From: Gracilibacillus suaedae
GTDB taxonomy: Bacteria; Bacillota; Bacilli; Bacillales; Amphibacillaceae
Reading direction: 5' to 3'
Length of the DNA: 64,000 nt
Assembly: GCF_017599345.1 (NCBI RefSeq)
Contig: NZ_JAGFVL010000035.1
Span: 1 to 64,000, forward strand
The translations under genes were made by a program, and so were the position numbers. Positions 26,311 through 37,450 of the stretch are shown here, piece by piece. The notes below the pieces were generated by a model, which worked only from the letters and a program-made list of their open reading frames with translations, made no database searches and was not told the DNA's origin. Each line of letters opens with the position of its first letter. Within the stretch, counting starts at the first letter, position 1.

Positions 26311-28305
26311 TTACTCACCCTCTACATCTTCATACGTTAACGTTTTTTCTATGATGATTTCGTCATCTTTAATCACTTTATAAGTTCCTTCCTCATCAGG
26401 TTCAATCGTTAATTCAATCGTAAATGTTGTATCTTCTGTAATCATCTCTACATCCTGATATAGTTCCGAAACCTCGTTATTCATATCTCCTACATAAATA
26501 CTGATTTCTTGAGGCTCTGGTTCATCTGTTTCCTCATTATTCTCACCAGTATATGGTACGGTGAATGATTCCGTATGAGTAATAGGTTCTTTTGGCTCAG
26601 GCCCTTTTGACACTGTTAGTTCGACGACTTCTCCCTTTTCAACCTCTTCATTTGCAGACGGGTTCTGCTCAATGACATGACCTTCTTCCACTTCATCATG
26701 ATGTACCTCTTTAACATCAGCTGAAAGGTCCCTATCTTTTAAATAATCTGTTGCTTCATCCACATGTAATCCAACCAATCTGTTTAATGTTATTTTTTCT
26801 GGACCTTTACTAATTTCAAAAATAACATTTGTATCTCGTGGTACAACTTCATCACCTGGAGAAGGTTGATATTGAGCAATAATTTCACCTACTGGTCGAT
26901 CCGAGAATTCCTCGTAAAACTTAACATCATTAAACCCTTCATCAAGAAGGATCCCTTCAATGCGTTCATAGTTATTGCCGACATAATCATCGAAAACAAC
27001 CGCCTCAGGTCCTAAACTGACATAGACCGTAATATCTTTCCCTTCTTTCACCGTGTCATTGGAGCGTGGATAAGTTTCGATCACGTGGTTTTCTTCTACT
27101 TCTTCATCGTGGTCTTCTTCCTTCAACACATTCAATTTTAAATCTTCTAATTCTTGAAGTGCTTCTTCATAACTTAATCCAGTTACATCAGGAACTTGTA
27201 CATCTTTCGGTTGAAATAAACTAGGCAACACGAACAATGCTAACAAAATTGCGCCGAACAAGATCACAAATAAACTCGTAACCAAAATAAACGTTTTTTT
27301 ACGCTTCTTCTTTTTCTTTTCCTTCGGTTTATCCTGTTCTTCATTATTAATACCTTTCGTAACGATCGTTGTCTCTTCGTCAACCAGAGTGTTATTTACA
27401 TTTTCATCATCCTTCACAATCGGTATAGCTTTTGTAATCGTATCGTCGGATTCCGGTGGCACGAATTTAGCTACATGTAATTGGCTTGGATCGAGCGCAT
27501 GTGTTAACTCCGCTTCCATTTCGAAAACTTCCTGATAGCGATGAAACGGATCTTTAGCTGTTGACTTTAAGACAATATTTTCTACAGATTGAGGCACTCT
27601 CGGGTTAAATTCTTTTACTGACGGTGTTTCAGATTGTAAATGTTTGAGTGCAATCGAAACGGCTGATTGTCCTGAAAATGGCAATTGACCTGTTAATAAT
27701 TCAAATAAAACAATTCCTAAAGAATAGATATCTGATTTGCGATTAGCTTTACCGCCTCGTGCTTGTTCCGGTGACAAATAATGCACGGATCCCAACATTG
27801 AATTGGTTTGTGTTAAAGCCGTTGCACTTAATGCTATCGCAATACCAAAATCAGTTACTTTAATTTGACCATAAGGGTCAATTAATATATTTTGCGGCTT
27901 GATATCTCGATGAATTAAGCCATTATCATGGGCATGTGAAATAGCAGAAGTAATTTGCGTCATAATTTCTATGACTTCCTCTACTTCTATCGGTGCATGC
28001 AATTGTATGTATTGCTTTAACGTCATCCCATCCACGTATTCCATTACCATATAGTATATTTGATTTTCTTCCCCAACATCAAAGATATTAACGATATTTG
28101 GATGTGATAAGCTCGTAGCTGCTTGTGCTTCTCGGTGAAATCTTGTAATAAACTCTTCATCATTGGCATATTCTAAACGTAATACTTTAATAGCTACTTG
28201 TCTTTCCAGAATAGTATCATTTCCCAGATAGACATTGGCCATTCCACCGCCACCAATTAATTTAATGATCTCGTATCGTTCATTTAATACTTTTCCTTCT
28301 AGCAT
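26311..28305 (-). CDS. prkC: Membrane Ser/Thr protein kinase PrkC with PASTA repeats
   Basis: Senses muropeptides/lipid II outside and phosphorylates cytoplasmic targets. Kinase domain about residues 11-270: GGGGMANVYLG, the lysine of VAIKVLR, catalytic HRDIKPQN and DFGIA. A basic KKKKRKK run precedes the transmembrane helix (about 336-358). Three PASTA domains follow (starting near VPDVTGLSYEEALQEL), then an acidic C-terminal domain. It is 664 aa. Its start overlaps the end of prpC, its cognate phosphatase. Confidence 0.96.
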   Translation of the reverse strand: MLEGKVLNERYEIIKLIGGGGMANVYLGNDTILERQVAIKVLRLEYANDEEFITRFHREAQAATSLSHPNIVNIFDVGEENQIYYMVMEYVDGMTLKQYIQLHAPIEVEEVIEIMTQITSAISHAHDNGLIHRDIKPQNILIDPYGQIKVTDFGIAIALSATALTQTNSMLGSVHYLSPEQARGGKANRKSDIYSLGIVLFELLTGQLPFSGQSAVSIALKHLQSETPSVKEFNPRVPQSVENIVLKSTAKDPFHRYQEVFEMEAELTHALDPSQLHVAKFVPPESDDTITKAIPIVKDDENVNNTLVDEETTIVTKGINNEEQDKPKEKKKKKRKKTFILVTSLFVILFGAILLALFVLPSLFQPKDVQVPDVTGLSYEEALQELEDLKLNVLKEEDHDEEVEENHVIETYPRSNDTVKEGKDITVYVSLGPEAVVFDDYVGNNYERIEGILLDEGFNDVKFYEEFSDRPVGEIIAQYQPSPGDEVVPRDTNVIFEISKGPEKITLNRLVGLHVDEATDYLKDRDLSADVKEVHHDEVEEGHVIEQNPSANEEVEKGEVVELTVSKGPEPKEPITHTESFTVPYTGENNEETDEPEPQEISIYVGDMNNEVSELYQDVEMITEDTTFTIELTIEPDEEGTYKVIKDDEIIIEKTLTYEDVEGE

Positions 28306-29048
28306 GGTGGCTCACCAACTTCTTCGTTCTGATTAATAATCGCAAGCGTTATGTTGTCTTCTCCGCCGCGTTCATTAGCCAAATCAATTAATGTTTGGGT
28401 TAACTTGTCATCCTCTGTTTGCATAATAATGTGATGTAGTTCCTCATCTGTAATTTTATTGGTTAACCCATCGGAACAAATTAGTAATCGTTCATATTTA
28501 TCCCACTTAGCATGAAAAATATCTGGTTCTAATTCTCTCTCTGTACCTAAGGCCTTTAAAATAACATTCCTTTTTGGGTGTACTTGTGCATCTTCTTCTG
28601 ATAATTGTCCAGTACGGACCAGCTCACCTACTAAGGAATGGTCAGCTGTTACTTGTTTCCAAGTTGATGGATTAAATAAGTAGGCACGGCTATCTCCAAT
28701 ATGGCCAATTACCAGCTCTTGCGCAGTACAAATTGCAACCACAATGGTAGTTCCCATCCCTTGACAAGCACTGTCCGATTGAGCTTTTTCGTATACCACG
28801 TTATTTACTTTCTTAATAGCATCTGCTAACCAGCTTTCTAAATCTAGATGTTCCAAAGGTTCATCCAGTTCCGACCACATTTTTTCTATTTGTTCAATAG
28901 TAAGTTTACTAGCCACATCTCCTGCTTGGTGTCCGCCCATACCATCAGCTACCACTGCAAGTAACGCATTTTCTCTAGGGAAAACAGCTACAGCATCTTC
29001 ATTTAATTTACGGACCTTACCTTTGTCGGATTGATATACGTATTTCAT
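28299..29048 (-). CDS. prpC: PP2C-type protein phosphatase PrpC
   Basis: Reverses PrkC phosphorylation. PP2C metal motifs: VADGMGGHQAGDVAS, GDSRAYLF and GGEDNITLAI. It is 249 aa from MKYVYQSDKGKVRKLNED, with AGAGGTG 6 nt upstream. The longer frame starts 24 nt earlier. It overlaps prkC by 7 bp. In B. subtilis rlmN lies between rsmB and prpC; here the gap is 20 bp. Confidence 0.95.
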   Translation of the reverse strand: MKYVYQSDKGKVRKLNEDAVAVFPRENALLAVVADGMGGHQAGDVASKLTIEQIEKMWSELDEPLEHLDLESWLADAIKKVNNVVYEKAQSDSACQGMGTTIVVAICTAQELVIGHIGDSRAYLFNPSTWKQVTADHSLVGELVRTGQLSEEDAQVHPKRNVILKALGTERELEPDIFHAKWDKYERLLICSDGLTNKITDEELHHIIMQTEDDKLTQTLIDLANERGGEDNITLAIINQNEEVGEPPC

Positions 29049-29068
29049 TTCAACACCTCTTCTCCCAG

Positions 29069-30424
29069 TCAACTATCCCTAACTAGTCTTGTCATGAAAA
29101 AGCCATCACTATTAATATCTTGAGGGAAAATCTGAATTCCAAATTGACTACGACCTTTACTGTTCTGCAATACTTCCGGTAGTTCAGCAAAAAATGCCGG
29201 ATCCACTCGGTAAGCTGGATGTTTTACAAGGAAATCCTTGATAACTTCTTCATTTTCCTCTTGATCAACGGTACAAGTGCTATACATTAATTTACCTTCA
29301 TTTTTTAATAATGGTTCGACATGATGTAAAATTTCTTTTTGAATCGTTGCTAGCTTGTCGATGTCTTCACTTGTCTTATTATATTTTATATCAGGCTTAC
29401 TTCGAAGTACACCAAGACCTGAACAAGGTGCATCAATTAGAATTCGATCAAATGTATGATTAACATGCTTTTCTTGTAGCTTTCGTGCATCTGATTGCGC
29501 TGCCTGAATGGATGTAAGCCCTAATTCTCTTGCCTTTTTGCTAACTAATTCTGCCTTTTTTTCGTGCAAATCATACGCATACACTGCCCCACTATCATTC
29601 AATTTTTCAGCAATATGTGTAGCTTTTCCTCCAGGTGCACTACATGCATCAAGCACGGTCATTCCTTCTTTTAAGTCCATCAATTCTGAAACCAACATCG
29701 AACTTTCATCTTGAATAGTAAATAAAGCTTCATGGAACGTTTCATCTTTCAAAATATTGCCTTCTTCAATTACTAAACCTTGATCTGAAAAAGTAGATAC
29801 TCTAGCCTTTATATGACTGTCTTCCAATCTGGAAAGTAATTGCTTCCTTGATATTCGAAGCGGTTGTACACGAATAGAAATTTTCTTATGCGTAATATTG
29901 GTTTGACACATTTGTTCGGTAGTTTCGATTCCGTATTGCTGATTCCATCGCTTTACTAACCAGTGTGGATGACTTGTTTCAATACTGATTCGTTTCACCG
30001 GATCATTTATATTCTGATAATTAGGAAAACCCTCCCGCTGTGCCGAACGTAAAATACCATTGACAAAGTTAGCAATTCCTTTATGCCCTTTTCGCTTTGC
30101 AATTTCAACAGACTCATGAATCACGGCATGATCTGGTACTTTATCCAAATATTTCATTTGGTAAAAGGATAAATAAAGTAACCATTTCACCCATTTATCA
30201 ATTTTTTTGTTCGATTTAATAAACGTGTTCAAGTCGTAATCAAGTGTTAGCTTTCTTTGCAGTGTACCATAGACGATTTCTGTCAATAATCCTCCGTCTC
30301 TTGGTTCAAGTTGATGTTTTTTAAGCATTTGATCAATCACTAAGTGACTATAGCCACCTTGATCACTTATGCGGATTAATAGGTCGAGTGCTATGTTCCT
30401 AATATTGTATGATTGTTTTGTCAT
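29069..30424 (-). CDS. rsmB: 16S rRNA (cytosine-967-C5)-methyltransferase RsmB
   Basis: SAM-dependent rRNA m5C methyltransferase. It has an N-terminal NusB-like domain (about 1-140) and the SAM site LDACSAPGGKATHIAE. Motif IV DAPCSGLGVLRSKPD and the second cysteine in YSTCTVDQEENEEV follow. It is 451 aa. It overlaps fmt by 4 bp. Confidence 0.95.
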   Translation of the reverse strand: MTKQSYNIRNIALDLLIRISDQGGYSHLVIDQMLKKHQLEPRDGGLLTEIVYGTLQRKLTLDYDLNTFIKSNKKIDKWVKWLLYLSFYQMKYLDKVPDHAVIHESVEIAKRKGHKGIANFVNGILRSAQREGFPNYQNINDPVKRISIETSHPHWLVKRWNQQYGIETTEQMCQTNITHKKISIRVQPLRISRKQLLSRLEDSHIKARVSTFSDQGLVIEEGNILKDETFHEALFTIQDESSMLVSELMDLKEGMTVLDACSAPGGKATHIAEKLNDSGAVYAYDLHEKKAELVSKKARELGLTSIQAAQSDARKLQEKHVNHTFDRILIDAPCSGLGVLRSKPDIKYNKTSEDIDKLATIQKEILHHVEPLLKNEGKLMYSTCTVDQEENEEVIKDFLVKHPAYRVDPAFFAELPEVLQNSKGRSQFGIQIFPQDINSDGFFMTRLVRDS

Positions 30425-31359
30425 TCGCCTAGTTTCTCTCCTACTGTCATATTGCTTCCTACACCTCTAAGAAAATCTGCTGTCGTCATTTTTTTCTTTC
30501 CTGCTGGTTGTACTACTGTTAATTGTATTGCCTTGTGATCACCAGTTGCAACTAGAAGGCCATCTTCACTAATATCAATCACGCTACCAGCTTGCTCATT
30601 AGTGTTTTTGTTTACCTTGGATGCTTGATATACTTTCAATACTTTACCTTTCCATGTTGTAAATGCAACCGGCCATGGATGTAATCCTCGAATACGATTA
30701 TAAACATCTTGTTGTGGTTGCGTCCAATCAATTTTCTCTTGATCTCGTGTAATGTTTGGAGCAAATGTTGCTTGATTGTCATCTTGCGGCTTTCGATTTG
30801 CCTCACCTGAAAATATCGCAGGAACCGTTTCTAGTAATAAATCTGCTCCCACTTCTGATAATTTGTCATGTAATGTTGCTACGTCATCATTGTCTTCGAT
30901 TATAACTTCGTTCTGACTAATGATATCACCTGCATCTAACTTTTCTGCCATATACATAATCGAGATTCCTGTCTTATCATGCCCTTCGAGAATTGCATAA
31001 TGAATCGGCGCCCCACCTCTTAGCTTTGGTAATAATGATGCATGAACATTAATACAGCCAAACTTCGGGATTTCTAATAACCCTTTTGGAAGTAATTGAC
31101 CAAATGCAGCAGTAACAATAAGATCAGGGTTTCTTTTCTTAATTTCTTCATAGTCGTCTTTTATTTTTTCCGGTTGAAATACTGGAATATTATGCTTTTC
31201 GGCAGCCACTTTCACTGGTGGAGGTGTTAGGATTTTTTTTCTTCCACGAGGACGATCAGGCTGTGTAACGACTAAATCAATGTGGTAGTCTTCCTTGATC
31301 AATCCATCCAGTACAGGGACAGCAAAATCTGGCGTTCCCATAAAAATGATTTTCTTCAT
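30421..31359 (-). CDS. fmt: Methionyl-tRNA formyltransferase
   Basis: Formylates initiator Met-tRNA. The catalytic segment INVHASLLPKLRGGAPIHYAILEG, given here in part, is present with an MYMAEKLDAGDI region and a C-terminal tRNA-binding domain. It is 312 aa. It lies 14 bp from priA with no def gene between, unlike B. subtilis. The deformylase needed for the same pathway must be encoded elsewhere. Confidence 0.96.
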   Translation of the reverse strand: MKKIIFMGTPDFAVPVLDGLIKEDYHIDLVVTQPDRPRGRKKILTPPPVKVAAEKHNIPVFQPEKIKDDYEEIKKRNPDLIVTAAFGQLLPKGLLEIPKFGCINVHASLLPKLRGGAPIHYAILEGHDKTGISIMYMAEKLDAGDIISQNEVIIEDNDDVATLHDKLSEVGADLLLETVPAIFSGEANRKPQDDNQATFAPNITRDQEKIDWTQPQQDVYNRIRGLHPWPVAFTTWKGKVLKVYQASKVNKNTNEQAGSVIDISEDGLLVATGDHKAIQLTVVQPAGKKKMTTADFLRGVGSNMTVGEKLGE

Positions 31360-31373
31360 TTAAAAAACTCCTC

Positions 31374-33782
31374 TTACATTAATGAATATGGTTCAAAATC
31401 GACTTGTATCGTTAAATCATGTCGTTGAATGTCATCATAATAATGTTCTTGAACTTTGCGAATAATTTCTCTTTGATTCGGTTCATCCTTATATTTTACC
31501 ATGCACTGGTAGCGATATCTATTATTTATACGAACCATTGGTGAAGGGGTAGGTCCTAAAATAGTAGCTTGATCTGACAGATATTTATATAACAACTTAC
31601 AAATTGTTTTGGTTACTTCTTGTGCCTTCCATTGATTTGGATGTGATACCGTAATTAATGTCAAAAAATAATAAGGTGGATAATGAAAGCTTTTGCGCAT
31701 CTCCATTTCCTGCAGGAAGAACCTTTCATAATCGTATTGACTGGCTAACTGTACACTATAATGTTCAGGAGTATACGTTTGAATAATAACTTCTCCAGGT
31801 AAACGATGTCTCCCTGCTCGTCCACTAACTTGTGTCATCAGTTGGAATGTTTTTTCAGCTGATCTGAAATCGGGCAAATGTAACATCGCATCGACTGCTA
31901 AAACACCTACAAGTGTAACATTTTCAAAGTCTAGTCCCTTGGCAATCATTTGAGTACCTAACAAAATATTGGCTTGTCCATTCCCAAACTTCTCTAACAG
32001 CTTTTTATGCGATCCCTTTCGCCTCGTTGTATCAACATCCATTCGAATTACGCTAGCCTCAGGAATATGTTCTTTTAAGGCTTCTTCGACTTTTTGCGTA
32101 CCTGTTCCAAAATAACGGATCGTTTTACTTCCACACGCTCCACATTCTTTTACCATCGGTATCTGATAATCACAATAATGGCATTTTAATTGGTGAGAGC
32201 TTTTATGGAACGTTAAAGCAATATCACAATTCGGACATTTCATCACATCTCCACATTCACGGCACATCACAAAGGTAGAATATCCTCTTCTATTTAAAAA
32301 TAAAACAACTTGCTGGTTCTGATCAATTCTCTCTTTAATTGCATCCAATAATTTTCGTGAAAACATGGTACGATTTCCTGCATACAATTCGTCACGCATA
32401 TCCACAATATCGACAGGCGGCATCGTTCCTTCATTCATACGATCAGGCATCTCTAGTAAATGATATACACCTTTTTTTGCTCTGGCATATGATTCCAACA
32501 TTGGTGTCGCACTCCCTAAGACTACAGGACATTTATGATAAACACCTCGTTTTTTGGCTACTTCTCGTGCGTGATATCGTGGTTGTTCATCTTGCTTATA
32601 ACTCGTTTCATGCTCTTCATCAATGATGATAATACCAATATTCTCAAATGGTGCAAAAATTGCCGATCTCGCTCCTACAACAACTTTCACTTCTTGTTTA
32701 TGAATTTTCGTCCACTCATCAAATTTCTCACCAGGTGATAATGCACTATGTAAAACTGCCACTTCTGATCCAAATCTACCTTTAAAACGTTGCACCATCT
32801 GTGGTGTAAGTGCAATTTCAGGAACTAATACAATGGCTTCTTTTCCTTGATTTAAAACTTTCTCGATCGCTTGTAAATACACTTCTGTTTTCCCGCTACC
32901 TGTTACACCATGTAATAAAAACACTTGGTTCTGTTTTTCTTCAATTGCTTGCCAAATGGGTTCAATCGCTTGTTGTTGCTGCTTACTTAATGGTAATGGT
33001 TGTGTTCTTTCAAATTCACTGCCTTGAAAGGGATCACGGTAAACCTTCTTTTCTATTTTCTTTAGCAGCTTTTTCTCTACTAATTGATTAATGGTAGCTG
33101 TCGTAGTGTTGAAATCATTTAATAGTTCTTTTTGTTCGATCGGATCAGGATGCTGAATAAAATAGTCAATAATCTGCTTTTGTTTTTTCGCTCTGTTGGA
33201 TATATCTTCTAATGCTTCCTCTAATAAGTATGTCTCTTTATTCGGTGCAATAAACAGTTTTGTTTTCTTGGTTTCTTTAGATTTAACGATATAATTGATT
33301 TGAACATGACCATTACGTACTTCTTTTAATAATAGATTATAGTTACCATTTCTTTCAATAAATTCATCGTAATCGATAACTGCTCTGCCTGCGAAAAGCT
33401 TTTGTAACTCATCAGGTAATTCGTAATCTGTTAGTGCTTCTATTTCTTTTTTATATTTTGCCTTCAGGATCTGCGGCAACATCGCCTGAAATGTTTGGAT
33501 ATAGAAACTAACCGTTTGCTCACTAATCCATTTCCCCAGTTGTAATAGCTCCCCCGTTAAAACCGGGGTAAGATCCATCACTTCTTCAATAAGTTTAAGT
33601 TTATCAAAATCAGAGTGATCGACAACGTCTAATACAAATCCCATCACTTTACGTGGACCAAATGGAAGCGATACACGCATACCTTTTTGCACTAGATTCT
33701 CTAGGTTCTCCGGTATCAAATAATCAAAGGTATGATTTGTCTGGTTTGATGGGACATCCACAATAACTTTTGCTACTCGCAT
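31374..33782 (-). CDS. priA: Primosomal replication restart helicase PriA
   Basis: 3'-5' helicase that restarts replication forks. It has an N-terminal DNA-binding domain, Walker A GVTGSGKTEVY and a DEEH box. The zinc module has eight cysteines (CRECGDVMKCPNC and CHYCDYQIPMVKECGAC), followed by the helicase C lobe with GTQMIAKGLDF. It is 802 aa. It is 2 bp from coaBC. Confidence 0.96.
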   Translation of the reverse strand: MRVAKVIVDVPSNQTNHTFDYLIPENLENLVQKGMRVSLPFGPRKVMGFVLDVVDHSDFDKLKLIEEVMDLTPVLTGELLQLGKWISEQTVSFYIQTFQAMLPQILKAKYKKEIEALTDYELPDELQKLFAGRAVIDYDEFIERNGNYNLLLKEVRNGHVQINYIVKSKETKKTKLFIAPNKETYLLEEALEDISNRAKKQKQIIDYFIQHPDPIEQKELLNDFNTTTATINQLVEKKLLKKIEKKVYRDPFQGSEFERTQPLPLSKQQQQAIEPIWQAIEEKQNQVFLLHGVTGSGKTEVYLQAIEKVLNQGKEAIVLVPEIALTPQMVQRFKGRFGSEVAVLHSALSPGEKFDEWTKIHKQEVKVVVGARSAIFAPFENIGIIIIDEEHETSYKQDEQPRYHAREVAKKRGVYHKCPVVLGSATPMLESYARAKKGVYHLLEMPDRMNEGTMPPVDIVDMRDELYAGNRTMFSRKLLDAIKERIDQNQQVVLFLNRRGYSTFVMCRECGDVMKCPNCDIALTFHKSSHQLKCHYCDYQIPMVKECGACGSKTIRYFGTGTQKVEEALKEHIPEASVIRMDVDTTRRKGSHKKLLEKFGNGQANILLGTQMIAKGLDFENVTLVGVLAVDAMLHLPDFRSAEKTFQLMTQVSGRAGRHRLPGEVIIQTYTPEHYSVQLASQYDYERFFLQEMEMRKSFHYPPYYFLTLITVSHPNQWKAQEVTKTICKLLYKYLSDQATILGPTPSPMVRINNRYRYQCMVKYKDEPNQREIIRKVQEHYYDDIQRHDLTIQVDFEPYSLM

Positions 33783-33784
33783 AC

Positions 33785-34984
33785 TTAAACCTTCCTTAGT
33801 TCAGAATCTATTAATTGAATAATCTGTTTAGCAATATTCTTTTTGCTGTTCTGTTCGATTGCCTGTTCTTCCCCATCTCTAGTCATAAATAAAACTTCAT
33901 TTCGATCAGAAGCGAATCCGATATCTTTACGGCTAATATCATTGAGTACAATGGCATCTAGGTTTTTCTTTTCAAGCTTTTTCCTTCCGTACTTCTCAAT
34001 ATCCTGTGTTTCCGCCCCAAATCCAACTAAAAATTGCTTTGTTTTGTGTTGACCAAGATAATGAAGAATGTCTGTCGTTCTTTCCATTTCCAGTGTTAAT
34101 GGTCCATCTTGCTTTTTCATTTTCTGTTCATTTCTTATTGCGGGGCGGTAATCTGCTACCGCCGCAGCTTTAATAATAATATCCATATTCTCATAGTTCC
34201 TCTTCACTTGTTCAAACATCTCATCCGCACTTGTTACTTCTATCGTTGTGACGTTTACCGGAGGGGTTAATCTTGTAGGACCTGTTATTAAAATGACTTC
34301 CGCTCCGTTTTCCATTGCTGCTTGTGCTAGTGCATATCCCATTTTTCCAGATGAATAATTGGTAAAAAAACGAACCGGATCTAAAGCTTCTCGAGTCGGA
34401 CCCGCTGTAATTAATACTTTCTTCCCCTTCCAGTTATTTGTTCGATTTGTTTCTATTTCCAATAACTCGACGATATTTTCCGGTTCTTCCAAACGACCTT
34501 TTCCAATATAACCACAAGCCAGATAACCATCACCTGGTTCGATAAAGCGGTAGCCCCAATTCTCCAGTCTGTAGAGATTTTGAATTACTGCTGGATGTTG
34601 ATACATATGAACGTTCATAGCAGGTGCGATATAAACAGGTGCTTGTGTAGCTAAAAGGGTAGTGGTTAACATATCATCCGCAATCCCGTTTGCTATTTTG
34701 CCGATTATATTTGCCGTAGCAGGAGCTAACAACACTAAATCAGCCCAATCTGCCAAGTCGATATGTGCTATTTTTGCAGGATCCTTTTCATCAAATGTAT
34801 CGGTATAAACCGGATTTCTTGATATTGCTTGAAAAGTAAGAGGTGTCACAAATTCTGTTGCGTGCTCTGTCATCATCACTCTTACATCTACACCAGCCTG
34901 TGTCAATTTACTTGTTAATGCAACTGCTTTGTAAACAGCGATACCACCAGAAACCCCCAAAAGCACTTTCTTTCCTTTTAACAT
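33785..34984 (-). CDS. coaBC: Bifunctional phosphopantothenoylcysteine decarboxylase/synthetase
   Basis: Two steps of coenzyme A synthesis. The N-terminal flavoprotein decarboxylase has GVSGGIAVYKA and the APAMNVHMY motif. The C-terminal synthetase from about residue 185 has ITAGPTREALDPVRF, NYSSGKMG and KAAAVADYRP. It is 399 aa. It is co-oriented with rpoZ, with a weak hairpin between. Confidence 0.96.
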   Translation of the reverse strand: MLKGKKVLLGVSGGIAVYKAVALTSKLTQAGVDVRVMMTEHATEFVTPLTFQAISRNPVYTDTFDEKDPAKIAHIDLADWADLVLLAPATANIIGKIANGIADDMLTTTLLATQAPVYIAPAMNVHMYQHPAVIQNLYRLENWGYRFIEPGDGYLACGYIGKGRLEEPENIVELLEIETNRTNNWKGKKVLITAGPTREALDPVRFFTNYSSGKMGYALAQAAMENGAEVILITGPTRLTPPVNVTTIEVTSADEMFEQVKRNYENMDIIIKAAAVADYRPAIRNEQKMKKQDGPLTLEMERTTDILHYLGQHKTKQFLVGFGAETQDIEKYGRKKLEKKNLDAIVLNDISRKDIGFASDRNEVLFMTRDGEEQAIEQNSKKNIAKQIIQLIDSELRKV

Positions 34985-35007
34985 ATCGGTAACCCCTTTC
35001 CTGATAT

Positions 35008-35053
35008 AGAAGAAACCCCCGCAAGCAGAAGCAATGCGAGGGAGTCTCTTCTA
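35008..35053 (-). terminator. Hairpin between rpoZ and coaBC
   Basis: Interrupted stem AGAAGAAACCCCCGCA / TGCGAGGGAGTCTCTTCT. On the minus strand a short T-poor tail follows, so it may attenuate but not fully stop transcription. Confidence 0.45.
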
Positions 35054-35066
35054 TTCAACATCGATA

Positions 35067-36174
<1,108 letters not shown>

Positions 36175-36206
36175 CTCGAGCTCCCCCTTAAATTGTAAAG
36201 AACAAG

Positions 36207-37085
36207 TTATTCTACATTTTGTATTTGTTCTTTCATTTTTTCTGCTTCACTTTTTAAATAAACAATTTGCTCGCTGATCCACACATCATTTGACTTAGAA
36301 CCTATTGTGTTTAACTCTCTGTTTAGTTCTTGAACAATAAAATCTAATTTTCTACCAATCAGATCAGTCTCCTCCATCATTTGCTGAAATTGCTTAATAT
36401 GACTATTTATTCTTGTTAGCTCTTCGGAAATATCGCCTTTTTCTGCAAGCAGGGCAACTTCCTGATAGAGTCTTGAATCATCAGAAACAGGCGTATCTTC
36501 AAGATATCTGTTCATACGCTCAAGTATTCGCTCTTGATACTCTATTATAACAATTTTTCGTCTTTCACCCAACTGTTTTATATTATGAAGTATATTTTCT
36601 GTTCTCATCAGGAGATCTTTTCTTAATTCTGCTCCCTCGATTGTTCTCATTTGATTAGCTTTGGTGACCGCTTTTTCCAATGTGTTTTTTACATGTGTTT
36701 CTAAATCAGAACTTATTTGTTCTTTTTCTTCAATGTGAAACACATCAGGAAACTGACTAATCATTTCCACTGAGATTTCCCCTGCCAGCTGGTACTTGGT
36801 TTGTATTTGTTTTACATGTGCAACGTATTGTTCTACTAAATCCCAATCTGTCTTTAATTGTTTACGGTGTGTATAGGTACCAGAAATATAGATAGAAACG
36901 CTGATTTTTCCACGTTTCATCTTATTTTGAATGATTTTTTTCAATTGATCTTCAATAGGTAATAAAAAATGAGGCATATGAAAAGTAATGTCGAGATAAC
37001 GATGGTTAACCGCTTTAATTTCTGCATTAATTTCCAACTGTTCATTCCGAAACTCTGCTCTACCAAAACCAGTCATGCTTAACAT
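36207..37085 (-). CDS. yloC: YicC/YloC family endoribonuclease
   Basis: 292-aa YicC family protein. Members are endoribonucleases linked to sRNA turnover in E. coli; the role in Bacillus is less clear. It opens [12 protein letters not shown], has the family NHRYLDI segment, and ends [15 protein letters not shown], followed by a short helix. It heads the minus-strand block, divergent from rqcH. Confidence 0.92.
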   Translation of the reverse strand: MLSMTGFGRAEFRNEQLEINAEIKAVNHRYLDITFHMPHFLLPIEDQLKKIIQNKMKRGKISVSIYISGTYTHRKQLKTDWDLVEQYVAHVKQIQTKYQLAGEISVEMISQFPDVFHIEEKEQISSDLETHVKNTLEKAVTKANQMRTIEGAELRKDLLMRTENILHNIKQLGERRKIVIIEYQERILERMNRYLEDTPVSDDSRLYQEVALLAEKGDISEELTRINSHIKQFQQMMEETDLIGRKLDFIVQELNRELNTIGSKSNDVWISEQIVYLKSEAEKMKEQIQNVE

Positions 37086-37202
37086 ATTTCATATCCCTTC
37101 CATTTAACAGTATAAACACTTGTTTCTAACCATAATCATCATATCAAACATTCTATTCAATAGACAAATAATTCTTCGATTCTTTTTGCCTATAAAATTC
37201 GT

Positions 37203-37406
37203 GTTCAAAAAGTTGCCAAATTAGAAGTAAGAAAGATCAAGGCGGTGTAGTTTTGAGTAGCGGAACGTTTGCTTTTAGATACGTGAGCACAAAGGAAAGC
37301 TCCATAGAACTACATCGCACGCCGGAAAAGTGTTCATCTTTTCCAAGGAACGGAGAAACAAGCCAACAAAGAGATTCGCCGCTTATCATTTGGTAACTTT
37401 TTGAAC
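37203..37406. repeat. MITE-like element with 19-bp terminal inverted repeats
   Basis: GTTCAAAAAGTTGCCAAAT (37203-37221) and ATTTGGTAACTTTTTGAAC (37388-37406) are complementary at 18 of 19 positions. The 204-bp unit has no coding capacity. It has an internal hairpin GGAAAAG...CTTTTCC and a longer fold-back GTGTAGTT / AACTACAT. Its right end supplies the -35 box of rqcH. No second copy is in the window. Confidence 0.8.
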
Positions 37407-37430
37407 AACTTCTATAAGAAATGGTATAAT
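37401..37430 (+). promoter_or_regulatory. Extended -10 promoter of rqcH
   Basis: -35 TTGAAC (37401-37406), 18-bp spacer, TGG then TATAAT (37425-37430), 20 bp before the start codon. The -35 lies in the terminal repeat of the MITE-like element. Confidence 0.8.
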
Positions 37431-37450
37431 GAAATAATGAGGTGATTTTA

